In this document: piece by piece, positions 12,401 to 24,400 of the stretch
Numbering within the stretch: position 1 is the stretch's first letter
Layout of the letters: every line of letters begins with the position of its first letter
Source: Alviniconcha marisindica
Lineage: Eukaryota; Mollusca; Gastropoda; Provannidae
Direction of reading: 5' to 3'
DNA: 64,000 nt
Assembly: GCA_018857735.1 (NCBI GenBank)
Contig: JABMCL010000672.1
Coordinates: 196,001 to 260,000 of the forward strand
Position numbers and translations under genes: made by a program
Notes under the pieces: generated by a model
What the model was told of the DNA's origin: nothing
Seen by the model: only the letters and a program-made list of their open reading frames with translations
The model's database searches: none

Positions 12401-15400
12401 GCAGTCAGGTGAGGGGGTGACTGCTGAAGGGGCACAGTCAGGTGAGGGGTGACTGCTGAAGGGGCACAGTCAGGTGAGGGGTGACTGCTGAAGGGGCACA
12501 GTCAGGTGGGGTGACTGCTGAAGGGGCACAGTCAGGTGAGGGGTGACTGCTGAAGGGGCACAGTCAGGTGAGGGGTGGGGTGACTGCTGAAGGGGCACAG
12601 TCAGGTGAGGGGTGGGGTGACTGCTGAAGGGGCAGTCAGTGAGGGGTGGGGTGACTGCTGAAGGGGCAGTCAGGTGAGGGGGGTGACTACTGAAGGGGCA
12701 GTCAGGTGAGGGGTGGGGTGACTGCTGAAGGGGCACAGTCAGGTGAGGGGTGGGGTGACTGCTGAAGGGGCACAGTCAGGTGAGGGGTGGGGTGACTCTG
12801 AAGGGGCACAGTCAGGTGAGGGGTGGGTGACTCTGAAGGGGACAGTCAGTGAGGGGTGGGGTGACTGCTGAAGGGGCACAGTCAGGTGAGGGGGGTGACT
12901 CTGAAGGGAGTCAGGTGAGGGGGGGGTGACTCTGAAGGGGCACAGTCAGGTGAGGGGTGGGGTGACTGCTGAAGGGGCACAGTCAGGTGAGGGGTGGGGT
13001 GACTGCTGAAGGGGCACAGTCAGGTGAGGGGTGGGGTGACTACTGAAGGGGCAAGTCAGGTGAGGGGTGGGGTGACTGCTGAAGGGGCACAGTCAGGTGA
13101 GGGGTGGGGTGACTGCTGAAGGGGCACAGTCAGGTGAGGGGTGGGGTGACTACTGAAGGGGCACAGTCAGGTGAGGGGTGGGGTGACTGCTGAAGGGGCA
13201 CAGTCAGGTGAGGGGTGGGGTGACTGCTGAAGGGGCACAGTCAGGTGAGGGGTGGTGCTACTGAAGGGTGCAGTCAGGTGAGGGGTGGGGTGACTACTGA
13301 AGGGGCACAGTCAGGTGAGGGGTGGGGTGACTGCTGAAGATCTGTTGACATGTGTGTGACCAGACAGGTTTGTTGTGTGTTGTTGTTAAGACCTGTTGAC
13401 GTGTGTGTGTGACCAAACAGGTGGTGGTGGTGACTCTGACAGTGGTGGGCAAAAGTTTGTTGTGGTGTGAACGTGACGGTGGGTGCCAGCTGCTGAAGAC
13501 CTGTTGACTGTGTGTGACCAAACAGGTTATGTTGTGCCTGTCTGTACCATGTCTAAGACATAGTATGACTGGTGATGTCACCACACAACAGGATACTGAA
13601 CACTCACCACACATAATACAGGTACTGAACAGTCACCACACACAATACAGGTACTGAACACTCACCACACACAATACAGGTACTGAACACTCACCACACA
13701 CAATACAGGTACTGAACAGTCACCACTCACAATACAGGTACTGAACAGTCACCACACAACAGGATACTGAACAGTCACCACACACAATACAGGTACTGAA
13801 CAGTCACCACACACAATACAGGTACTGAACAGTCACCACACACAATACAGGTACTGAACAGTCACCACACAACAGGATACTGAACAGTCACCACACACAA
13901 TACAGGTACTGAACAGTCACCACACAACAGGATACTGAACACTCACCACACACAATACAGGTACTGAACAGTCACCACAAACAGGTACTGAACAGTCACC
14001 ACACACAATACAGGTACTGAACAGTCACCACACACAATACAGGTACTGAACAGTCACCACACACAATACAGGTACTGAACAGTCACCCACACAACAGGAT
14101 ACTGAACAGTCACCACACACAATACAGGTACTGAACAGTCACCACACAACAGGATACTGAACAGTCACCACACACAATACAGGTACTGAACAGTCACCAC
14201 ACAACAGGATACTGAACAGTCACCACACACAATACAGGTACTGAACAGTCACCACACACAATACAGGTACTGAACAGTCACCACACACATACAGTACTGA
14301 ACAGTCACCACACAACAGGTACTGAACATCACTCACACACAATACAGGTACTGAACACTCACCACACACAATACAGGTACTGAACAGTCACCACACACAA
14401 TACAGGTACTGAACAGTCACCACTCACAATACAGGTACTGAACAGTCACCACACACAATACAGGTACTGAACAGTCACCACTCACAATACAGGTACTGAA
14501 CAGTCACCACACACAATACAGGTACTGAACAGTCACCACTCACAATACAGGTACTGAACAGTCACCACTCACATTACAGGTACTGAACAGTCACCACTCA
14601 ATACAGGTACTGAACAGTCACCACACACAATACAGGTACTGAACAGTCACCACTCACAATACAGGTACTGAACAGTTACCACACACAATACAGGTACTGA
14701 ACAGTCACCACTCACAATACAGGTACTGAACAGTCAACCCATGTAATACAGGTACTGAACAGTCACCACACACAATACAGGTACTGAACAGTCACACCAT
14801 GTAATACAGGTACTGAATAGTCACCACACACAACACAGGTACCATGCACAAAACGGGTACTGAAAAGTCACCCTACACAACACAGTTATTGAACAGTGGC
14901 AGCACGCAGTGTACTGAACAATCACCCTGCATAACACAGGTACTGAACAGTCACCCTGCATAACACAGGTACTGAACAGTCACCCTGCACAACACAGGTA
15001 CTGAACAGTCACCCTACACAACACAGGCACTAAACAGTCACCCTAACAGGCACTAAACAGTCACCCTACACAACACAGGCACTAAACAGTCACCCTACAC
15101 AACGCGGGTAAGTAAGAAAGAAACTTGGTAACTCTGACAGCACATCTTCAACTTGCAGGGACTTTGTTTTTTAAACGATGACACAGTACTGGCCAAGGAT
15201 AAGCTGAAAATGAGGGCACTTCGGTAGGACTCTGGTTGGGGGGTGCAGCTCTGATAAGGTCGTTGGCATGAACTCTGTCTGACTTACACAGTCATTCAGC
15301 AGGAATAGGGGTGGGGTGGGAAAGCTGATCAGATTGCAGCGCGGCACGGTGGAGGACGTGTTTGTGCCAGCAGACAGAGGGTTGATATGTTGTGCTGCTG

Positions 15401-18400
15401 ACCCACGCCTCTTGCCATCCTTGCAGCATCACCCCGCCTCGCCGCCGCAAACCATGCCTGGGACGGAACATCGAGGACAGCGACGCCGATCTGTACGCCG
15501 AGTACCACGAGGGCAAGATGACCCCGGAGAGCACCAGCTCTTCGGAGGGATCGTTCATTGAGAGGTCGCGAGTGTTCGAGCGGCGGGTGGAGCGGAACCG
15601 CCTGGTGATGGAGAGGCAGAGCGAGCTGACCCCCGACCTCGCCGCCACCATCAACACCGACTTTGCCTCCATCGCCGCTCAGCCCACTGGCAGTGGCGGC
15701 AACAGCAGCAGCCAAGGGTTTGACTTCCAGGGCTGGTTCCAGGGAGTGTACGAAGAGCAGCGCTGCGCGGTGAGGGAGGCCCCCCTGCAGGTCAGGGAGC
15801 AGCAGGTTCACAGTGCCGGTGACGGCGCTTTCCTCTCACCGCCTGAGGATCACCGGGTTCGCAGCTGGAGTCAAGGTAGGAACAATGGACTGTTGTGGTC
15901 CCCCATGCCAGCCACCCCCCCCCCCCCCCCCACCCCCAGCCCCCAGCCTGCTTCGCCAACCTTTTCTTGGATCAGCTCACAGAGGGGTTCATTATCGCTT
16001 GGAAGACCTCACGCAGACACAACAACAAAGGCTGGACTGGCCTATGGTAACTTTCACATGGCGTGCAAGTAAATATGAGTCAAAATTTCATGCGTGTAAA
16101 AACTCCACCAGTGCCCCAGTGGTACATCTTTCTTTTTTTAAGGCTGATGTTTTCTGTCTGCGTAGGTGTTTAATTTTTTGTTGTGTTTTTCTTTGCTCAC
16201 TTTCATGCAGTTTCTTGTTCATTGTCAAGATAAAAAAAATAAAAAATTACAATAAACATTTGCTTTTGTCTTTTTCATATTGGAACTAAAAACATCTTTG
16301 ATTGATGACATTTGTGCTAAGTTTTCTTCAGTTGTTAGCATGTTTTCGAACTTCTGTGCTGTTTTCATTGTTTTTAAGTGAACTTGTTCTGCACTTCTGT
16401 GATACAGGTAAACAGCTCTGGATGTTTATGCTTCATGATTTCATTATGCATGCACACCCTGTTGAAGTATTGTGATGGGTAGGGCTTTACATACTGAAGT
16501 CTCCTCGTTGAAAATGGACGTAAATTAACTGATTAAGATTGCATTATAGTATTCATACATAATTACATCCAGTACTTGATGCATACATTATTGAATAAAG
16601 TACTAGCTATTATGAATGGTATGGCTTTCACACTGAAATCTCGTTGAAATATACACAGCGCCAGTCAGACACAGTCCTGTTAAAGAGAAGTAAGGGGTCT
16701 GAGTTGCTTCTCGTTTCTACACAATTTCCACCATGAAACACTTGTTTGCAAGGTTTACAGTGTCAGTTCTCTTCTAGTACATTTTTTTGTCTAAACAGCT
16801 GCTGTGTGTGTGTGTGTGTGTGTGCGTGTGTGTGTGTGTTTGCATGTGTGTGTGTGTTTGCATGTGTGTGTGTGCATGTGTGTGTGTGTGTAGGTGACAG
16901 CTCAGCCACTGTGTGCGGTGACCAGTTGATGGGGGAGGATCCAGAGACGCAGCCAGCATCTGCCATCTGGTGCCTGACAGTCAGGGACGGACTGATTGTG
17001 GCTGGCTGTGGCAACGGGCGCATTGAGGTCTGTACCCTCCTTCTCTCTGCACCTGTCTCTGTCATCTGTCTTGGTCCAACTTGGGCTGCGCACTGCACAT
17101 GGCGTTCAGCCACAGCTGTGCTGTTGGGGTTATGCAAGTGTAAAGGGACGTTCTGTTGGGATTATGCAAGTGTAAAGGGACGTTCTGTTGGGATTATGCA
17201 AGTGTAAAGGGACGTTCTGTTGGGATTATGCAAGTGTAAAGGGATATTCTGTTGGGATTATGCAAGTGTAACGGGATGTTCTGTTGGGATCATGCAAGTG
17301 TGAAGGGATGTTCTGTTGGGATTATGCAAGTGTAAAGGGATATTCTGTTGGGATTATGCAAGTGTAAAGGGATGTTCTGTTGGGATTATGCAAGTGTAAA
17401 GGGATGTTCTGTTGGGATTATGCAAGTGTAAAGGGATGTTCTGTGTAAAACATTCAGGAACTCGCTTAACACTAGGAAACTACTACTATAGCTCCTAGTC
17501 ATAATGCAGTCTTAGAAAACCAAACTTCTGAAAATGGTCTTGTGCATTTGTTACACAAGTATGAGTATCACAAGCTCATGAACTTTTACAAGTTGAGGAA
17601 ACATGTCCGAAATATTCCTTCTAAACTGCCCATGGTTTTGAGTGCAGTTAGTGAAGATTGTGTTTAGCAATGTACAATGGAATATGGTTCACAGGGGGGG
17701 AGGGTGAAGGGGGGGTCTCTTGGGGCAATGGAACTGAAGGAAAGGTTTGTGAAAAGAGAAAAGTTTTCAAGGAAGAATTAAAGGAACTGACAGAGGTAGC
17801 ATGGTGGGCTGAAACTCTAATGTTCACTGTGGTTACATTTCAGATGTGGGAAGGCGAGACAGGGCGACTTAAATACCAGTACAACAATTCTGCTGCAGGG
17901 GTGACGGCCATCTGTTTTGTCAGCAACAGGTACGGTAGGAAGTCCGCCAGCCACTGGTCATCAGGAGCTCCGTCTGGTCGAGCCAGCATTGGCAGAGTGC
18001 TGGAGGCTGTTGGTTTTTTAGCTCCCACCGGAGGTGGCTCCTTTTCACCTCTGGTTTGTGGTACCCCAATAAAAATGTCCTTTAGTATAGGTTTGGTGCA
18101 TCATAAATGTCCTTTAGTATAGGTCTGGTGTAGCATAAATGTCCTTTGTTCTGATTATCTTTGAAGAACCGTTTTTTTCTGAGAGAAATTGTGCCATAAA
18201 CAGTCATAAATTTCAGCCTTTTAATAGCAGACAGATAGTTATGGACAGAATTGTGAGATTAATTATTTGTACATGTAGGTTAATTTGAAGCTGAAGTTGC
18301 TGTCTTTAAGTTATTTAACGTTTAGGTTCCTGTGCTTGTGGCCCCTTGAGGGTGCTTCACAGCATGTTAACAGTAAAGTGTTGTGTGGCAGGTGGAAAAC

Positions 18401-21400
18401 TGCCCATGCTCGGCATGGCTAGTCCAACGGTCTGTCTTTAACTAAGTGCAGGACATGACTTTTGATGACCAGCTGCACAGGACTTCCTCTGATTTCAAGT
18501 GGAAGGAAGGAAAAAATATTCAGAGCGTTTTGAAATTGTTGTTTAAAAAAACAAATGTCTTCCTGGATTTACATTGGTTTCACTTGTGTGGTACATTGGT
18601 TTCACTTGTGTGGTGCACAAGGTTTGTTTATGCATCTAATAACAGGTTACAGTGACTGGAAGTTTGAGAACCTCTAGAAGCTGTGAGTCCAGTTCTCCAC
18701 AAACATAAAATTCTAATCTATGTGTAGAAAAAGATGAGCGAGTAATTAACTGTTGAGGCATTAGCAGTTAATGCCTCAACAATTAATTACTTGCTTGTTG
18801 TTTTTTCTACACTTTGAGTTTGACCTAAAAATTAAAAGAAACAAAACAAAGAACAAGATAGTCTAAGGTGTGATTGCTGGTAATTGAAAGAACTGCTCAA
18901 CAAAGTGCTGGAAATGGAATGAACGGTTTTCTTCATAGTGGAGACATGTTTTCTTCAGAGTGGTGACATGTTTTCTTCAGAGTGGTGACATGTTTTCTTC
19001 AGAGTGGTTGCTGCTCGGATGGATGGCAGCATTGATTTCCTGGAGCTGGAGACGTTTCACAACCCTTCTCTCTTGCCTCAGTCCCCAGCCAGTGCCGCAC
19101 GCACACACAGAGGTAGAGTTCACAACCCTTCTCTCTTACCTCAATCCCCAGCCAGTGCCGCACGCACACACAGAGGTATAGTTCAGAGCCCATCTCTCTT
19201 ACCTCAATCCCCAGACAGTGCCGCACGCACACACAGAGGTATAGTTCAGAGCCCATCTCTCTTACCTCAATCCCCAGACAGTGCCGCACGCACACACAGA
19301 GGTAGAGTTCAGAGCCCATCTCTCTTACCTCAGTCCCCAGACAGTGCCGCACGCACACACAGAGGTAGAGTTCAGAGCCCATCTCTCTTACCTCAATCCC
19401 CAGACAGTGCCGCACGCACACACAGACAGTGCCGCACGCACACACAGAGGTAGAGTTCAGAGCCCATCTCTCTTACCTCAATCCCCAGACAGTGCCGCAC
19501 GCACACACAGAGGTAGTTCAACCCTCTCTCTTACCTCAATCCCCAGACAGTGCCGCACGCACACACAGAGGTAGAGTTCAGAGCCCATCTCTCTTACCTC
19601 AGTCTCCAGCCAGTGCCGCACGCACACACAGAGGTAGAGTTCACACCCACTCTCTCTTACCTCAATCCCCAGACAGTGCCGCATGCACACACAGAAGTAG
19701 AGTCAACCCTCTTTCTCTTACTCTCTAATCCTCTCAGACTAGTTTTGCTTGCATTACGCACATTTTCAAATAGTAGAGCCACTTTTCTTCTTATCTATCC
19801 CCAACAGTGTGCTTAGCACTATTTACCCCGATAAAGTTTCAATCCCTTTTTCTTCTCTCATCCTTTCTAGACAGTCCACACACACAAGTTTGAGTTCATC
19901 AATTCTTTCCTCTTTCTTACCTTTTAATCCCCATGACATGCTGCAGCCACACGGTATTTCAGACCATCTTTTCTTCAGAAGTCTGGACACAAGAGGTGTA
20001 GTTCACAACCTCTCTCTTACTCATCTGACAGTGCGCCGACTGCAGAGGTGGAGTTCAGAGCCCATCTTTTGCTATCTCGACAGTGCGGTTGAGCTAACAG
20101 AGGTATAGTTCAGAGCCATCTCTCTTACCTCAATCCCAGACAGTGCTGCACGCACACACAGAGGTATAGTTCACAACCCCTCTCTCTTACCTCAATCCCC
20201 AGACAGTGCCGCACGCACACACAGAGGTAGAGTTCAGAGCCCATCTCTCTTACCTCAATCCCCAGACAGTGCCGCACGCACACACAGAGGTAGACCCCTC
20301 TCTTTCTCTCTCACTCTCTTTACCTCTCAGTCTCTTACTTTAGGTTTTGTGTGCATTTTATTTGTTCAGTCATTTTCAAAGTATGGCCACTGATTTCAGT
20401 GTTGTTATTGTCTATTACCTTTTAGTTAGCTATTTGTTCATAATGTTACCCTGTTTAAATATAAATCAATTTTTTCTTCTTCATTTTTCTCTTAATCAGT
20501 AGTCGTTTGACTAGTCTAAATAAAAATAAACTACAATCCTTGGAAAATAAAGTTGTCAAGTTCCAACTTTTTTTTCTCTCACTCTTTTATTTCTCCACCC
20601 ATTGCTGTCTCTCTCACTCTCTTTCTTTTTAGTCCAGCATTGTTTGGTCCCAGTTTGGTGAGAAAGGTATGGACACAATGGGGGTTTTGTGATGTTTTTA
20701 TATACTATACTTTTTTTTTTTTTCTTTGTGTGCGTGTGTGTGTTGGTGGGGGGGGGGCATGCCTTGGATCTTCTTATAACACATCCCACATCAGTTTTGA
20801 ATTGTTAGTTTGCTTACTTCTGACAGTGGAAATGGAATTGAAGTGCTGTAGAACATGAACAGTTCAGTCATTATCCAAACACAAAAAGGTTCAAACGAAC
20901 GCTTATTTATTTTAACACAGACACACAGTATGCACATTTTTAGGGAAATCCCCTTTATCAAGCAACAAAACGACACTTAAACGACAGATATACGGTTAAA
21001 AACAATGAAAAATGAAAGAAAAAGACTTAACTTGTTTTAGTTGAGTTTTTGCAGCTTGTTCGGTGCTTGGAAGATTGTTAGCATCAAATTTCCCTGAAAA
21101 TTTGCATACTGTGTGTCTGTGTTAAATAAGCATTCATTTAAACGTTTCTGTGTTTGGATCTTGTTTAAGAATGCTAGCAGTCATTCTGTTTCAGATTTTT
21201 TTTTAGTTCAGTCATTATGTTAACGCATGACAGGTGTATCCAGTGTCCATGATGTGAGTGTGTTTTCAAGCCAAACAAGTTTGTGTATCAGCAGTGTGCA
21301 CTGGCATTGAAAGTTGTGAAATGTACGCCATTGCAACACTTACTGGGTGGTATTTACCCGTTTCACCCTCCCTTGTGATGGGATAGTTTCTGACCTGTTT

Positions 21401-24400
21401 GCCTCCGATGTGTGTACTGAAATACTGGCATTTAAAGTGATGTTGGCATAGTTGGCATTTCACTCTGTGTAGGAAAGCTGATGATGAAATTAGCCTCAAA
21501 CAAGTGCGATGTGCTGTGTTCAGATATTGTATGGGTGAACAGGCATTTCATTTGTATGGATTAAACTTGACAGTTGACAAGAGTCCCCTCCTTGCTCCAC
21601 CGTGGGACCGGACGCGACCAGAGGGCAGCATGCTGTAGAAAAAGTTGTGGGGAACCACCTGCATAGAATGCTCTTTTTCACAATCTCACCAGACCTCAAA
21701 CTCTGACATCAGACACAACTGTCAACTTTTGAAGAAGAATAAGATGGATTAAAAACATATCTAAAAGGATGATTGTTTTTTCTTTTTCTGATACTATGAC
21801 AGTCAGTGGAGCAGATGTTTAGGTTTTTTCTTCTGGCACTGTGACAATGAACAGCACAGAGGTTTAGGTTTTTAGACTGGGCTGTGGCCGTCAGCCGACC
21901 CGGGGCTGTGGTAGTCAGTGGTGCGGAGTTTTTGTTTTGTTTTTCTGGTACAAGTGTTTTGGTTTTTGTGTAATTTGGCTGTGGCAGTCAGTGGTTCAGA
22001 GGCAGAAGTTTTTTACAAGTTGATGAGGAAGTGCAGACAGGTTGACTTCATGCGTCACTTCCTGTCCAGGTCACGCCAGACAGTACAGCCTGGGCAACGT
22101 TCGTCCCCAGCGCCTGTGGGAGGACACCATACGCTGCCACAGCCTGGCGTCTCTGCGTGCCCACCAGCGCCCGGTCAACTGCTTGCTGTGCGAGGGCGAC
22201 CGCATCGTGTCGGCCAGCCAAGACCACACACTGAAGGTACTGTGCAGCCGGCCCTGCACCAAGCTCCATGTTGCCAAGCTCTTGGTCTGACCTCCCCGTG
22301 GTCCTGCAGTGACGGGGGGAATGCATGTCAGCATTCAAATGATTGTCATTGGCTAGGTCCTGACACATCAGCTTTCAAATTATTGTCATTGGCTAGGTCC
22401 TTACACATCAATATTCAAATGATTGTCATTGGCTAGGTCCTGACACAGCATTCAAATGATTGTCATTGGCTAGGTCCTGACACATCAGCATTCAAATGAT
22501 TGTCATTGGCTAGGTCCTGACACATCAGCTTTCAGATGATTGTCATTGGCTACATCCAGACACATCAGCTTTCAAATGATTGTCATTGGCTAGGTCCTGA
22601 CACATCAGCATTCAAATGATTGTCATTGACTAGGTCTTGACACATCAGCATTCAAATGATTGTCATTGGCTAGGTCCTTACACATCAGCATTCAAATGAT
22701 TGTCATTGGCTAGGTCCTTACACATCAACATTCAAATGATTGTCATTGGCTTGGTCCTGACACATCAGCTTTGAAATGATTGTCATTGGCTAGGTCCTGA
22801 CACATCAGCATTCAAATGATTGTCATTGGCTAGGTCCTGACACATCAGCTTTCAAATTATTGTCATTGGCTAGGTCCTTACACATCAATATTCAAATGAT
22901 TGTCATTGGCTAGGTCCTGACACAGCATTCAAATGATTGTCATTGGCTAGGTCCTGACACATCAGCATTCAAATGATTGTCATTGGCTAGGTCCTGACAC
23001 ATCAGCTTTCAGATGATTGTCATTGGCTTGGTCCTGACACATCAGCTTTGAAATGATTGTCATTGGCTAGGTCCTGACACATCAGCATTCAAATGATTGT
23101 CATTGGCTAGGTCCTGACACATAAAAGGTTCAAAAGAACACTATTTATTAGGACAAAACACAACAAATGTGAATTTTGGGTGTAATCTAATTGTAATTTG
23201 CTTCATTGAGTTGTAGCTGGTATCTCTCGCCGTCAGTGAACATGTGCCATTATTTATTTTGTAGGTTTTGTTTGGAATTTTCCAGTCTTTTGCTCAGCTG
23301 CTGTGTTTTAATTAGTGAGGAAAACATCATGATGGTGGCCATTTTGTGTGGTGTGGGGGGGGGATTTGTACAGAATATTTATTGTGATGTTTTGATTGGC
23401 TGAAGTGCTTGGGTGGCTGGTAGCCCAGAATCCTCCATTGCTGTGCATTCCAGAGGTTTGCCGATTTGAAGCAGTTGATGCATTTTTACCAGATATCTTT
23501 GTAGAACTTGTTTCCATCTTAAAAACTGAGATGAGGGTACAATTAATCTGATGCTGTCGTGCCCTGAATTCAGCTCTGGCATTTGTTGTGTATATGTTCC
23601 CACTAAGCTGTCTTCCACTGGCTGTTTAACCTTTTGCTGGCAGTGTTGTTGCTGGGCCTTGCCGCTGTAGACAAATGAAACCATAGCCAACCACTCATGC
23701 TGCCAAACATTACACAGCTGCTTGTTTCTAAGTTTTGAATAGAATACAAAAGCACCAAAGTTGTTCTACTGGCTAATATTGTAGGCGTGTGTACTGTGCG
23801 TGTGTATGTGAATGGGGGAAAATGCAGGGTGTAAACAGTTAAACTTCTGCACTTCTAGTACTGCCATAGAGTTTGTATATGTTGATATTTGTTTGAAAGT
23901 GATGAATATTACAAATGGAATGATGAATATTACAGATGGAATGATGAATGTTACAAATGGAATGATGAATGTTACAAATGGAATGATGAATATTACAAAT
24001 GGAATGATGAATGTTACAAATGGAATGATGAATGTTACAAATGGAATGATGAATGCAGAGTGGTATGGAGTCCTAGTGAAGGATTTGGTATTTTTGTGTG
24101 TGTTTTCCACTTTGTTATTCCATCTGTGCATGTCTTTCTGCCAGTTGTTTGATTTGGTCCAGGTGTTTAAATGTGCTACAGTTTGCAACCTTTAACAGGT
24201 GCTTTCATAAAATGCTGCAGGTGTTTCGCCTTGAGGACCAGGTGTGCCTGTACACTCTGTATGGACACGAAGGAAGCGTTGGAGCTCTTTGTTTGGACAG
24301 GGTGAGTTGATTAATTCTTGTGGGACAGGGTGAGTTGATTAATTCTTGTGGGACAGGGTGAGTTGATTAATTCTTGTGGGATAGGGTGAGTTGATTAATT

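Noticed and set aside
13340..13575. Candidate for the missing first WD40 exon (caaacag|gtggtggtggtgactctg)
   Set aside because: Translations show no WD40 pattern, and the phrase gttgac...gtgaccaaacagg is itself repeated three times.
15329..15811. 160-codon - strand frame opposite SCAP exon 10
   Set aside because: Mirror of a GC-rich real exon. The + strand has splice sites and family similarity; the - strand has neither.
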